Assembly (NCBI GenBank): GCA_027030435.1
Contig: JALVEX010000416.1
Location: 1-6,880, forward strand
DNA length: 6,880 nucleotides
Source: Paracoccaceae bacterium
GTDB lineage: Bacteria > Pseudomonadota > Alphaproteobacteria > Rhodobacterales > Rhodobacteraceae
Reading direction: 5' to 3'
Part shown: in pieces, positions 1 to 6,388 of the stretch
Numbering within the stretch: position 1 is the first letter of the stretch
How the letters are laid out: every line of letters starts with the position of its first letter
Notes under the pieces: generated by a model
What the model was told of the DNA's origin: nothing
What the model saw: the letters and a program-made list of their open reading frames with translations, nothing else
The model's database searches: none
Translations under genes and position numbers: made by a program

Positions 1-1
1 C

Positions 2-1123
<1,122 letters not shown>

Positions 1124-1128
1124 GAGAG

Positions 1129-1518
1129 ATGCCCCCCGAGCTTACCATCCTCGCGCTCGCGGCCCTGCTGCAATTCGCCCAGCTCGCATTCACGGTTGTG
1201 CTGAGCGATCTGCAGACCGGCCTCGCCTATGGCGCCGGCCCGCGCGATCAGCCCCGCCCCCTTACCGGGCTCGCAGGCCGCATGGACCGCGCCCTCGCCA
1301 ATCACTCCCAGGCGCTGCTGCTGTTCGCGATCGCGGTTCTGCTGCTCATCCACAGCGGAGGATCCTCCCCCCTGACAACCACCGCCGCCTGGATCTACCT
1401 CGCCGCCCGCATCGCCTATGTTCCGGCCTACGGCGCAGGCATCCCCCTCCTGCGCTCGCTGATCTGGGCAATCGGCCAGGCCGCGACCCTCACCATCCTC
1501 ATCACCGCGATCACCTGA
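1129..1518 (+). CDS. MAPEG-family small integral membrane protein
   Basis: 129-residue, strongly hydrophobic protein predicted to sit in the inner membrane with about four helices (residues ~4-24, ~62-76, ~84-102, ~108-127). It resembles the MAPEG family (membrane-associated proteins in eicosanoid and glutathione metabolism). Family-like features are the NHSQALLLF segment at residues 58-66, following a loop with several Arg, and the pattern R94-x2-Y97-x3-Y101-x7-R109 leading into LIWAIGQ. Family members in eukaryotes are glutathione-dependent transferases or isomerases; the substrate of bacterial members like this is unknown. The ATG lies 5 nt after the odhB stop, with only a weak GAGAG purine run in front, so translation probably depends on coupling to odhB. 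I recall a MAPEG gene placed between E2o and E3 in other Rhodobacterales, which would suggest a conserved position but does not reveal its role. Confidence 0.85.
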   Translation: MPPELTILALAALLQFAQLAFTVVLSDLQTGLAYGAGPRDQPRPLTGLAGRMDRALANHSQALLLFAIAVLLLIHSGGSSPLTTTAAWIYLAARIAYVPAYGAGIPLLRSLIWAIGQAATLTILITAIT

Positions 1519-1524
1519 CCAATG

Positions 1525-1597
1525 CTTCATCTTGGCGAAATACTCCCGGGGGTGAACTGGCCGCAAGGCCAGGAGGGGGCAGGCAGCCCCCTCCCCC
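1525..1597 (+). repeat. Rhodobacterales-type intergenic double-hairpin repeat
   Basis: Most of the 112-bp gap between the MAPEG gene and lpdA is occupied by this element. It opens with a CTTCATCTTGGCGAAATA-type segment, continues through a CCCGGG core (1545-1550), and ends in two tandem perfect hairpins. Hairpin 1 has a 6-bp stem (1557-1562 with 1567-1572) closed by a GCAA tetraloop. Hairpin 2 has a 9-bp stem (1572-1580 with 1586-1594) with a 5-nt loop; the two share base 1572. From memory, very similar gap-filling sequences, with a 'ATACTCCCGGGGGTGAA' core and a terminal GGGGGC/GCCCCC hairpin, recur between genes in Rhodobacter and Roseobacter genomes. No search was run. The hairpins could end or attenuate transcription, or protect mRNA ends, between odhB-MAPEG and lpdA-nnrS. 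Confidence 0.65.
1557..1594 (+). terminator. Tandem GC-rich stem-loops, possible attenuator or mRNA-stabilising structure
   Basis: CTGGCC-GCAA-GGCCAG is immediately followed by GGAGGGGGC-AGGCA-GCCCCCTCC. Both stems are perfect. The second is followed by a C-run (1593-1597) rather than the T-tract of a classic intrinsic terminator, so full termination is doubtful. RNA processing, stability or partial termination upstream of lpdA is equally possible. Confidence 0.4.
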
Positions 1598-1630
1598 ACG
1601 ATCGATCCAACCGAGAAAAGGATACCCCCA

Positions 1631-3019
1631 ATGGCTGACTATGACGTGATCATCATCGGCGCCGGCCCCGGCGGTTATGTCTGCGCCATCCGCTGTGCGC
1701 AGCTCGGGCTGAAAACGGCCGTCGTCGAGGGGCGCGAAACCCTGGGCGGCACCTGCCTCAACGTGGGCTGCATCCCCTCAAAGGCGCTTCTCCACGCCAC
1801 CCACTCCCTGCACGAGGCCCAGGCCCATTTCGCCGAAATGGGCCTCAAGGGCAAATCCCCGAGCGTGGACTGGAAGCAGATGCAGGCCTACAAGCAGAAT
1901 ACCGTCGGCCAGAACACCAAGGGCATCGAGTTCCTCTTCAAGAAAAACAAGGTGGATTGGCTGAAAGGCTGGGCCACGCTCCCCGAAGCGGGCAAGGTGC
2001 AGGTGGGCGAAGAGATCCACAACGCGAAGAATATCGTCATCGCCACCGGCTCGGAGCCCGCCACCCTGCCAGGCGTAGAAGCGGATGAAAAGGTGATCGT
2101 CACCTCCACCGGCGCGCTTTCCCTGCCGAAGATCCCGAAATCCATGGTGGTGATCGGCGCGGGCGTGATCGGGCTCGAGCTTGGCTCCGTCTATGCCCGC
2201 CTCGGCGCCGACGTGACCGTGATCGAATACCTCGATCACATCACCCCCGGCCTCGATGGCGAGCTTGCGAAAACCCTGATGCGCAGCCTGAAGAAACAGG
2301 GGCTCAGGTTCGTCCTCGGCGCGGCGGTCCAGAAGGCCGAGGCTCTGAAAACAAAGGCAAAGCTCACCTACAGGCTCAGGAAAGACGACAGCGAGCACCA
2401 GATCGATGCCGATGTGGTGCTTGTCGCCACCGGGCGCAAGCCTTTCACCGATGGCCTCGGGCTCGAAGCACTCGGCCTCGGGCGCACCGAACGCGGCCAG
2501 ATCGCCACCGATGATCGCTGGCGCACGAACATCCCCGGCATCTACGCCATCGGCGATGTGATCGAAGGCCCGATGCTGGCCCACAAGGCCGAGGATGAGG
2601 GCATGGCCGTGGCCGAGGTGATCGCCGGGCGCGCGGGCCATGTGAATTACGCGGTGATCCCCGGCGTGATCTATACCGCGCCCGAGGTGGCAAGCGTCGG
2701 CAAGACGGAAGAAGAGCTGAAGGCCGAGGGGCGCGCCTACAAGGCGGGCAAGTTCCCCTTCATGGGCAATGCCCGCGCCAAGGCGATGTTTGCCGGCGAG
2801 GGATTCGTGAAGATCCTGGCAGACGCCGAAACCGACCGCATCCTCGGCGCCCACATCATCGGCCCCAATGCCGGCGAGATCATCCACGAGATCTGCGTCG
2901 CCATGGAGTTCGGCGCCGCGGCCGAGGATATCGCGCTTACCTGCCACGCCCATCCCACCGTTTCCGAAGCGGTGCGCGAGGCGGCGCTTGCCTGCGGCGA
3001 TGGGGCGATTCATGCCTGA
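1631..3019 (+). CDS. lpdA: Dihydrolipoyl dehydrogenase (E3)
   Basis: FAD-dependent E3 (462 residues, normal family length) that reoxidises dihydrolipoamide on E2 and reduces NAD+. It acts as a cytoplasmic homodimer. The visible motifs are an FAD Rossmann GAGPGG at residues 10-15, the redox disulfide C42-x4-C47 in GGTCLNVGCIPSK, an NAD-binding GAGVIG at 176-181, the second FAD motif YAIGD at 305-309, and the dimer-interface catalytic HAHPTVSE with His441 and Glu446. All expected catalytic residues are present. The start is well supported by AAGGA at 1618-1622, 8 nt before the ATG, and by the MADYDVIIIGAGPGG N-terminus starting right at the FAD fold. Placement after odhB indicates the E3 of the 2-oxoglutarate complex, though it may also serve pyruvate dehydrogenase or glycine cleavage. 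Its last 8 nt overlap the next gene. Confidence 0.97.
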   Translation: MADYDVIIIGAGPGGYVCAIRCAQLGLKTAVVEGRETLGGTCLNVGCIPSKALLHATHSLHEAQAHFAEMGLKGKSPSVDWKQMQAYKQNTVGQNTKGIEFLFKKNKVDWLKGWATLPEAGKVQVGEEIHNAKNIVIATGSEPATLPGVEADEKVIVTSTGALSLPKIPKSMVVIGAGVIGLELGSVYARLGADVTVIEYLDHITPGLDGELAKTLMRSLKKQGLRFVLGAAVQKAEALKTKAKLTYRLRKDDSEHQIDADVVLVATGRKPFTDGLGLEALGLGRTERGQIATDDRWRTNIPGIYAIGDVIEGPMLAHKAEDEGMAVAEVIAGRAGHVNYAVIPGVIYTAPEVASVGKTEEELKAEGRAYKAGKFPFMGNARAKAMFAGEGFVKILADAETDRILGAHIIGPNAGEIIHEICVAMEFGAAAEDIALTCHAHPTVSEAVREAALACGDGAIHA

Positions 3020-4253
3020 GGCGAAAGGCGCGGGCAGCAGGGGCGCGCCGCCGCCCCGCCTCAAGCGCCACGGCAGCCGCGCCGAAAGGGCCTGGCAGGG
3101 GCCGGCGCTCTTCAGCTACGGTTTTCGCCCCTTCTTCCTCTTCGCCGCCATCCACGCGGCGCTCGCGATCGCCCTCTGGCTCCTGGCGCTTGGCGGGGGC
3201 GAAATACCCTCCCCATTCGCACCGCTCGATTGGCACCGCCACGAAATGCTCTATGGCTACGCTCCGGCGGTGATCGCGGGCTTCCTCTTCACCGCCGTGC
3301 CGAACTGGACAGGCCGCCTGCCCGTAACCGGCCGCCCCCTGATCGCGCTGTTTCTGCTGTGGCTCGCCGGGCGCGTGGCGATGCTTCTGCCGCTGCCGCC
3401 GCTCCTTCTGGCCTCTCTGGATGCCGCCTTCCTGCCGCTGCTCCTTGCGCTCATGGCGCGTGAGATCATCACCGGCAGGAACTGGCGCAACGTCAAGGTG
3501 CTCGCGCCCCTGCTGGCGCTTTCTGCGGGCAATATCTGGTTTCACGCGGAGATCCTCGCGGGCAGCAGCGCCGATGGCCCGGTGCGCCTCGCCTTTGCCG
3601 CCATCCTGCTGCTGATCATGCTTATCGGCGGGCGCATCACGCCAAGCTTCACCCGCAACTGGCTCGTGCGCCAGGGCGAAGGCCGCCTGCCAACCCCCTT
3701 CAACCGATTCGACATGCTGATCCTCGCGCTCTCGGCGCTGCTGTTCGTGGCATGGGTCTTTCTCGGCAGCATCGCACCTCTGGCCCTGCCCTTCGCCCTG
3801 CTGGCCCTGCTGCACGCCCTGCGGCTCACCCGCTGGGCGGGCGAACGCTGCCTTGCCAATCCCCTGCTGCTGGTGCTCCACATCGCCTATGCGACGATCC
3901 CTCTCGGCATCGCCCTTCTGGCCCTTGCAGCCTGGTCCGGCGATACGGCCATGGAGATCGCAGCCTTGCATGTATTCGGCATCGGCACGATCGGCGGCAT
4001 GACAAACGCCGTCATGATCCGCGCCAGCCTCGGCCATACGGGACGGCCGCTCTTCGCCACGCCCGCAATCAATGCCATATTCGCCCTGATTGCCGTAAGC
4101 CTCCTGCTGCGCGAGGCGGCGGCGCTCCTGCCCGGCACCGCCTGGATGCTCACCGCTTCGGGCCTTGCCTGGATACTGGCCTACGGGCTTTTCGTGATGA
4201 TCGTCGGCCCGTGGCTGCTCACCCCCCGCCAGCGCAAGCAAGCGCGGGGCTGA
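3012..4253 (+). CDS. nnrS: NnrS-family multi-helix membrane protein
   Basis: 413-residue polytopic inner-membrane protein of the NnrS family. Characterised members are haem/copper-binding proteins tied to nitric-oxide metabolism and resistance to nitrosative stress. After a basic, soluble N-terminus (residues 1-33) comes the family signature FSYGFRPFFLFAA (34-46), DWHRHEMLYGY (73-83) leading into AGFLFTAVPNWTGRLP (89-104), then a string of hydrophobic helices to the C-terminus. Near the end lies ALHVFGIGTIGGMTNAVMIRASLGHTGRP (318-346). Candidate haem or metal ligands are H75, H77, H178, H290, H320 and H342. The ATG at 3012 overlaps the lpdA stop by 8 nt, which suggests coupled translation. 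The frame is open further upstream inside lpdA, but an ATG there would add sequence overlapping the E3 catalytic end and unlike the family. No NnrR/FNR-type site is visible just upstream, so expression probably follows lpdA. Not all NnrS-family members have a proven NO role. Confidence 0.88.
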   Translation: MPEAKGAGSRGAPPPRLKRHGSRAERAWQGPALFSYGFRPFFLFAAIHAALAIALWLLALGGGEIPSPFAPLDWHRHEMLYGYAPAVIAGFLFTAVPNWTGRLPVTGRPLIALFLLWLAGRVAMLLPLPPLLLASLDAAFLPLLLALMAREIITGRNWRNVKVLAPLLALSAGNIWFHAEILAGSSADGPVRLAFAAILLLIMLIGGRITPSFTRNWLVRQGEGRLPTPFNRFDMLILALSALLFVAWVFLGSIAPLALPFALLALLHALRLTRWAGERCLANPLLLVLHIAYATIPLGIALLALAAWSGDTAMEIAALHVFGIGTIGGMTNAVMIRASLGHTGRPLFATPAINAIFALIAVSLLLREAAALLPGTAWMLTASGLAWILAYGLFVMIVGPWLLTPRQRKQARG

Positions 4254-4286
4254 AACCGGCCTCAGTTCGCCAGCATCCTCAGCCCC
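4246..4286. terminator. 8-bp inverted repeat across the convergent 3' ends
   Basis: GGGGCTGA (4246-4253, ending on the nnrS stop codon) is perfectly complementary to TCAGCCCC (4279-4286, inside the end of the gntR coding strand), with a 25-nt loop. Only 8 bp separate the two convergent genes, so any terminator must lie in coding sequence. There is no T-tract on either side, so this may be a weak bidirectional terminator or a chance match in GC-rich DNA. Confidence 0.3.
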
Positions 4287-4933
4287 TGGGTGACATCGGC
4301 CCGGACTGCAAGGCGAAGCCCCGGCTCATCGCCCGCCCGAAGCGCGGCCAGGATCATGCGGTGATGGCGCGGCGGTTCGCTGCGCTTCAGCCGGCTGTAG
4401 AGAAGCCGCATGCTCGGGCCCATCTGAAGCCAGACCGTTTCCGCCATCGCCAGCATGGCCGGCGCCTGGGCGCGCAGATAAAGCGTGCGGTGAAACTCCA
4501 GATTGGCCCGCAGATACCCCACCGCATCATGCTGGGCCACGGCGGCGGCGATGGATTGATTGATATGCTGAAGCCGCTCGATCAGCGCAGCATGGGCGCG
4601 CGGCAGGGCACGGCTTGAAAGCTCGGGCTCCAGGAGCGCGCGCAGGCTTGCAAGCTCCTCGATGCGTTCGTTTGAAAGCTCCGGCGTCGAAACCCGCCCG
4701 GAGGCCGAAAGCGTGAGCGCGCCTTCCGCCACAAGGCGGCGCACCGCTTCACGCGCGGGCGTCATGCTCACGCCGAATTCCTCGCCCAGCCCACGCAGCG
4801 TCAGCGCCTGCCCCGGCACAAGCTCGCCATACATGATGCGCCCGCGCAGGGTGCGGTAAAGCTGTTCATGCGCGGCTTCGGCAGGGCGCGCCTGGGGCAG
4901 GATCTGAGGTGTTTGCCGGGGTTTCTTCACCAT
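4262..4933 (-). CDS. GntR-family transcriptional regulator, FCD (FadR/VanR-type) ligand domain
   Basis: 223-residue DNA-binding regulator. The N-terminal winged helix-turn-helix spans about residues 20-85 (HEQLYRTLRGRIMYGELVPGQ, LGEEFGVSMTPAREAVRRL, with the usual TPAREA-type recognition helix). The C-terminal all-helical FCD domain spans about 88-220 and includes RALLEPELSSRA, the FHRTLY helix around H148, the H190/H191 helix and the AGDEPGLRLAV helix. FCD proteins usually bind a metal and a small carboxylate ligand. Here the classic D-H-H-H ligand set reads N144-H148-H191-D213, so two positions differ. The start at MVKKPRQ is chosen because the longer alternative (from 5032) would run through the preceding gene's 3' end and add non-conserved sequence. 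The ribosome site is poor, hinting at coupling to the upstream hydrolase gene. The target genes and ligand cannot be told from sequence. Confidence 0.9.
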   Translation of the reverse strand: MVKKPRQTPQILPQARPAEAAHEQLYRTLRGRIMYGELVPGQALTLRGLGEEFGVSMTPAREAVRRLVAEGALTLSASGRVSTPELSNERIEELASLRALLEPELSSRALPRAHAALIERLQHINQSIAAAVAQHDAVGYLRANLEFHRTLYLRAQAPAMLAMAETVWLQMGPSMRLLYSRLKRSEPPRHHRMILAALRAGDEPGLRLAVRADVTQGLRMLAN

Positions 4934-4941
4934 GGGCCCAA

Positions 4942-4951
4942 TGTGATCACA
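4942..4951. promoter_or_regulatory. Perfect palindrome, candidate GntR operator
   Basis: TGTGATCACA is a perfect 10-bp palindrome lying 8 bp upstream of the GntR start codon in the 31-bp gap after the hydrolase stop. It fits the loose GntR-family operator pattern yGT(N)xAC and could be bound by the regulator itself. A second perfect palindrome, TGGGCCCA at 4933-4940, adjoins it and overlaps the start codon. The first could also resemble two abutting CRP half-sites, but it lacks the 6-bp CRP spacer. Confidence 0.45.
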
Positions 4952-4964
4952 AAAAGCGGGGCCG

Positions 4965-5657
4965 TCAATCACGGAAATGGTAGCGATGCAGTAGCGCACC
5001 GTTTTCCCGCAACCACCCCCGGTGCGTTGCATAATCGGGGCAGATGCGCTCCACGTACCGCCAATAGGCCGACGAATGATTCATCTCGCGCAGATGCGCC
5101 ACCTCATGCGCGGCGACGTAATCAAGCACCCCGGGCGGCGCCATGATCAGGCGCCAGGAATACATGAGATTGCCTTCCGACGAACACGAACCCCAGCGTG
5201 AACGCGGATCACGCAGGCTGATGCGCCCGAATCGCGCGCCAAGCATGTCGGCATATTTCTCCGAGGCCGCCATCAATCGGGTGCGCGCTTCCGCCTTCAT
5301 CAGGGCGGCCAGCCGGGCCCGCACCCGCGCCGGATCTGGCGGCACGCAGATCGCGCCATCCCTGAAGCACGCCGTGCGCCCGCTCCCTTCCCGGATCTCC
5401 ACCTCCTGCCCTTCCCAGAGAATGCTGCCGCCGATTTCCGGGCGAACGGCCTCGGGCGCGCGCCCGATGTTGGCGCGGATCCAGTCCTCCTTTTCCCGCA
5501 GGAAAGCCTGCGCCTCTCTCAGACGGGCGCGCGGCGGCATGGTGAGCGTGACCCGGCCATCAAGCCCCGATACCCTGAGGCTGATGCGCCGCGCCCGGCG
5601 CGAGCGGCGCAGAAGCACCTCCACATCCGGCCTGCCCGCAAGAATGATCCGCTCCAT
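4965..5657 (-). CDS. YgjP-type zinc metallohydrolase (M48-like, former DUF45)
   Basis: 230-residue predicted cytoplasmic zinc hydrolase of the YgjP/DUF45 family, often annotated as an M48 or SprT-like metalloprotease. The E. coli homologue YgjP has been reported as a UTP pyrophosphatase, so proteolysis should not be assumed. The N-terminal half is a beta-rich region with an Arg-rich patch (RRSRRARRISLRV, 17-29) typical of the family. The C-terminal half holds the diagnostic RSRWGSCSSEGNL (152-164) and the zinc site HEVAH (184-188) with third ligand H194 in MNHSSAYW. All family-defining residues are present. The start at MERIILAGRP is preferred over an ATG at 5726 because an AAAGGGG purine run sits 5 nt upstream of it and the extra 23 residues look non-conserved. 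It lies 31 bp upstream of the gntR gene on the same strand and is divergent from the FYDLN-acid gene. Confidence 0.9.
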   Translation of the reverse strand: MERIILAGRPDVEVLLRRSRRARRISLRVSGLDGRVTLTMPPRARLREAQAFLREKEDWIRANIGRAPEAVRPEIGGSILWEGQEVEIREGSGRTACFRDGAICVPPDPARVRARLAALMKAEARTRLMAASEKYADMLGARFGRISLRDPRSRWGSCSSEGNLMYSWRLIMAPPGVLDYVAAHEVAHLREMNHSSAYWRYVERICPDYATHRGWLRENGALLHRYHFRD

Positions 5658-5740
5658 TTCCGCCCCTTTCCATCCCGACCCATCACCGATTGCTCCAGTT
5701 TTTCCCATGCCTGCCCTTCCGTGCAAGCAGAGAAAAGCCT

Positions 5741-5764
5741 TTGACAGCCTGCGCCACTTGTGGC
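5741..5764 (+). promoter_or_regulatory. Possible promoter -35 and adjoining inverted repeat upstream of the FYDLN-acid gene
   Basis: A perfect -35 hexamer TTGACA (5741-5746) lies in the 156-bp gap between the divergent hydrolase and FYDLN-acid genes and points toward the latter. No good -10 is found at 16-18 bp (the 17-bp position reads CAGTTG). Directly in the spacer sits GCCAC-TT-GTGGC (5753-5764), an inverted repeat with 5-bp arms that could be a regulator site. The remainder of the gap shows no other strong signal. Confidence 0.35.
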
Positions 5765-5800
5765 AGTTGGCGGCGACTCTCGAAAAATGGCAATCGGATT

Positions 5801-5807
5801 GAAGGGA
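5801..5807 (+). promoter_or_regulatory. Ribosome binding site that fixes the FYDLN-acid gene start
   Basis: GAAGGGA, 6 nt before the ATG at 5814. It supports this start over the in-frame ATGs at 5760 and 5787, which would add a non-conserved extension. Confidence 0.7.
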
Positions 5808-5813
5808 AATTTC

Positions 5814-6143
5814 ATGCCCAAGGAAGAATGGGGTGTAAAGCGCGTCTGCCCGACCACCGGCAAGCGGTTCTACGATCTGAACAGAAGCCCCGTCATCAGC
5901 CCTTACACCGGTGAGGAAGTGCCTGTCGATGACGGCAGCAAATCCCGCGTCATGGTCGCCGACAAGGAAGATGCCTCCGCCAAGCCGGCAGAGGAAGCGG
6001 TGGTGGAAGATGCCGAAGTTGTGCTCGAGGAGGTCGTGGCCGATGTGGATCTCGGCGATGACGTGCTCGAGGATGACGACGACGACGTGGACGTGCCGCT
6101 CGAGGAAATCGCCGACGTTGCGGCAGATGACGACGAAAGCTGA
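5814..6143 (+). CDS. FYDLN-acid (TIGR02300) family small acidic protein
   Basis: 109-residue protein of unknown function. The N-terminus MPKEEWGVKRVCPTTGKRFYDLN carries the FYDLN signature at residues 19-23 that names TIGR02300, followed by RSPVISPYTGE (24-34). The rest is a low-complexity, extremely acidic tail (about 48-109) rich in Asp, Glu, Val and Ala, with a run of five Asp after L-E near residue 88. It has no signal peptide or membrane segment and is probably cytoplasmic, with a disordered tail. Many family relatives have a zinc-ribbon-like pair CPxCG...CPxCG; here these read CPTTG (C12, T15) and SPYTG (S29, T32), so only one of four cysteines remains and zinc binding is unlikely. The gene stands alone between a divergent hydrolase gene and a tRNA. 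The family is found mainly in Alphaproteobacteria; no role is established that I know of. Confidence 0.9.
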   Translation: MPKEEWGVKRVCPTTGKRFYDLNRSPVISPYTGEEVPVDDGSKSRVMVADKEDASAKPAEEAVVEDAEVVLEEVVADVDLGDDVLEDDDDDVDVPLEEIADVAADDDES

Positions 6144-6156
6144 ATTTGCCCATATC

Positions 6157-6196
6157 GGCGGGCCGGGGATTTTTCGCTTGAACTGCCCGGCCTGCT
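6157..6196 (+). terminator. Stem-loop after the FYDLN-acid gene
   Basis: GGCGGGCCGGG (6157-6167) pairs with CCCGGCCTGCT (6186-6196) to give an 11-bp stem with two G-T wobbles and an 18-nt loop, 13 nt after the stop codon. There is no T-tract after the 3' arm, so intrinsic termination is uncertain. The loop and 3' arm contain the -35 and spacer of the putative tRNA promoter, so the two readings overlap. Confidence 0.35.
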
Positions 6197-6206
6197 TGCC
6201 TACATA
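6178..6206 (+). promoter_or_regulatory. Putative sigma-70 promoter of tRNA-Ala
   Basis: TTGAAC (6178-6183), a 17-bp spacer, then TACATA (6201-6206). Transcription would start near 6213, leaving a leader of about 17 nt before the tRNA. The match is moderate (4/6 and 3/6 to the E. coli consensus), but spacing and position are right for a stand-alone alphaproteobacterial tRNA gene. Confidence 0.5.
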
Positions 6207-6229
6207 GCGAGCGCGGCCAGCGCCGCAAC

Positions 6230-6305
<76 letters not shown>

Positions 6306-6334
6306 ACTTCCCCAGGTTCAAATTGATGAGTTGA

Positions 6335-6355
6335 GGCGGCCGGCCATCAGCCGCC
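6335..6355. terminator. Hairpin between tRNA-Ala and the nfeD-like gene
   Basis: GGCGGC (6335-6340) and GCCGCC (6350-6355) form a perfect 6-bp stem with a 9-nt loop, in the 83-bp gap between the convergent tRNA and NfeD-like genes. It could end both transcripts, but no T-tract follows on either strand. The rest of the gap shows nothing recognisable. Confidence 0.35.
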
Positions 6356-6388
6356 GGCTATCCCATATTCCCCGGCGAATACACGGGC

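Noticed and set aside
1778..3064. Long open frame of 428 codons on the minus strand opposite lpdA
   Set aside because: It is fully antisense to an unmistakable lpdA. Its composition (rich in His, Gly, Ala, Arg, Asp) is what the reverse strand of GC-rich coding DNA gives, and no family motif is seen.
2937..4241. Long open frame of 434 codons on the minus strand opposite nnrS
   Set aside because: It is antisense to the NnrS gene, with Gln/Glu/Arg-rich low-complexity translation and no recognisable domain.
3752..4618. Plus-strand frame of 288 codons spanning the nnrS end and the antisense of gntR
   Set aside because: It overlaps two well-supported genes in other frames, and its Pro/Arg/His-rich translation looks non-coding.
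4942..4951. TGTGATCACA as a CRP/FNR-type site
   Set aside because: The CRP half-sites abut with no 6-bp spacer and the FNR pattern does not fit; a GntR operator is the better reading.
5698..5726. Possible minus-strand promoter (TTGCAC, then AAAACT) for the hydrolase gene
   Set aside because: Only about 3 of 6 matches in each hexamer, too weak to list in GC-rich DNA.
5143..5802. Plus-strand frame of 219 codons opposite the YgjP-type hydrolase
   Set aside because: It is the shadow of a gene with a complete zinc site; the translation is Arg/Ser/Pro-rich without motifs.
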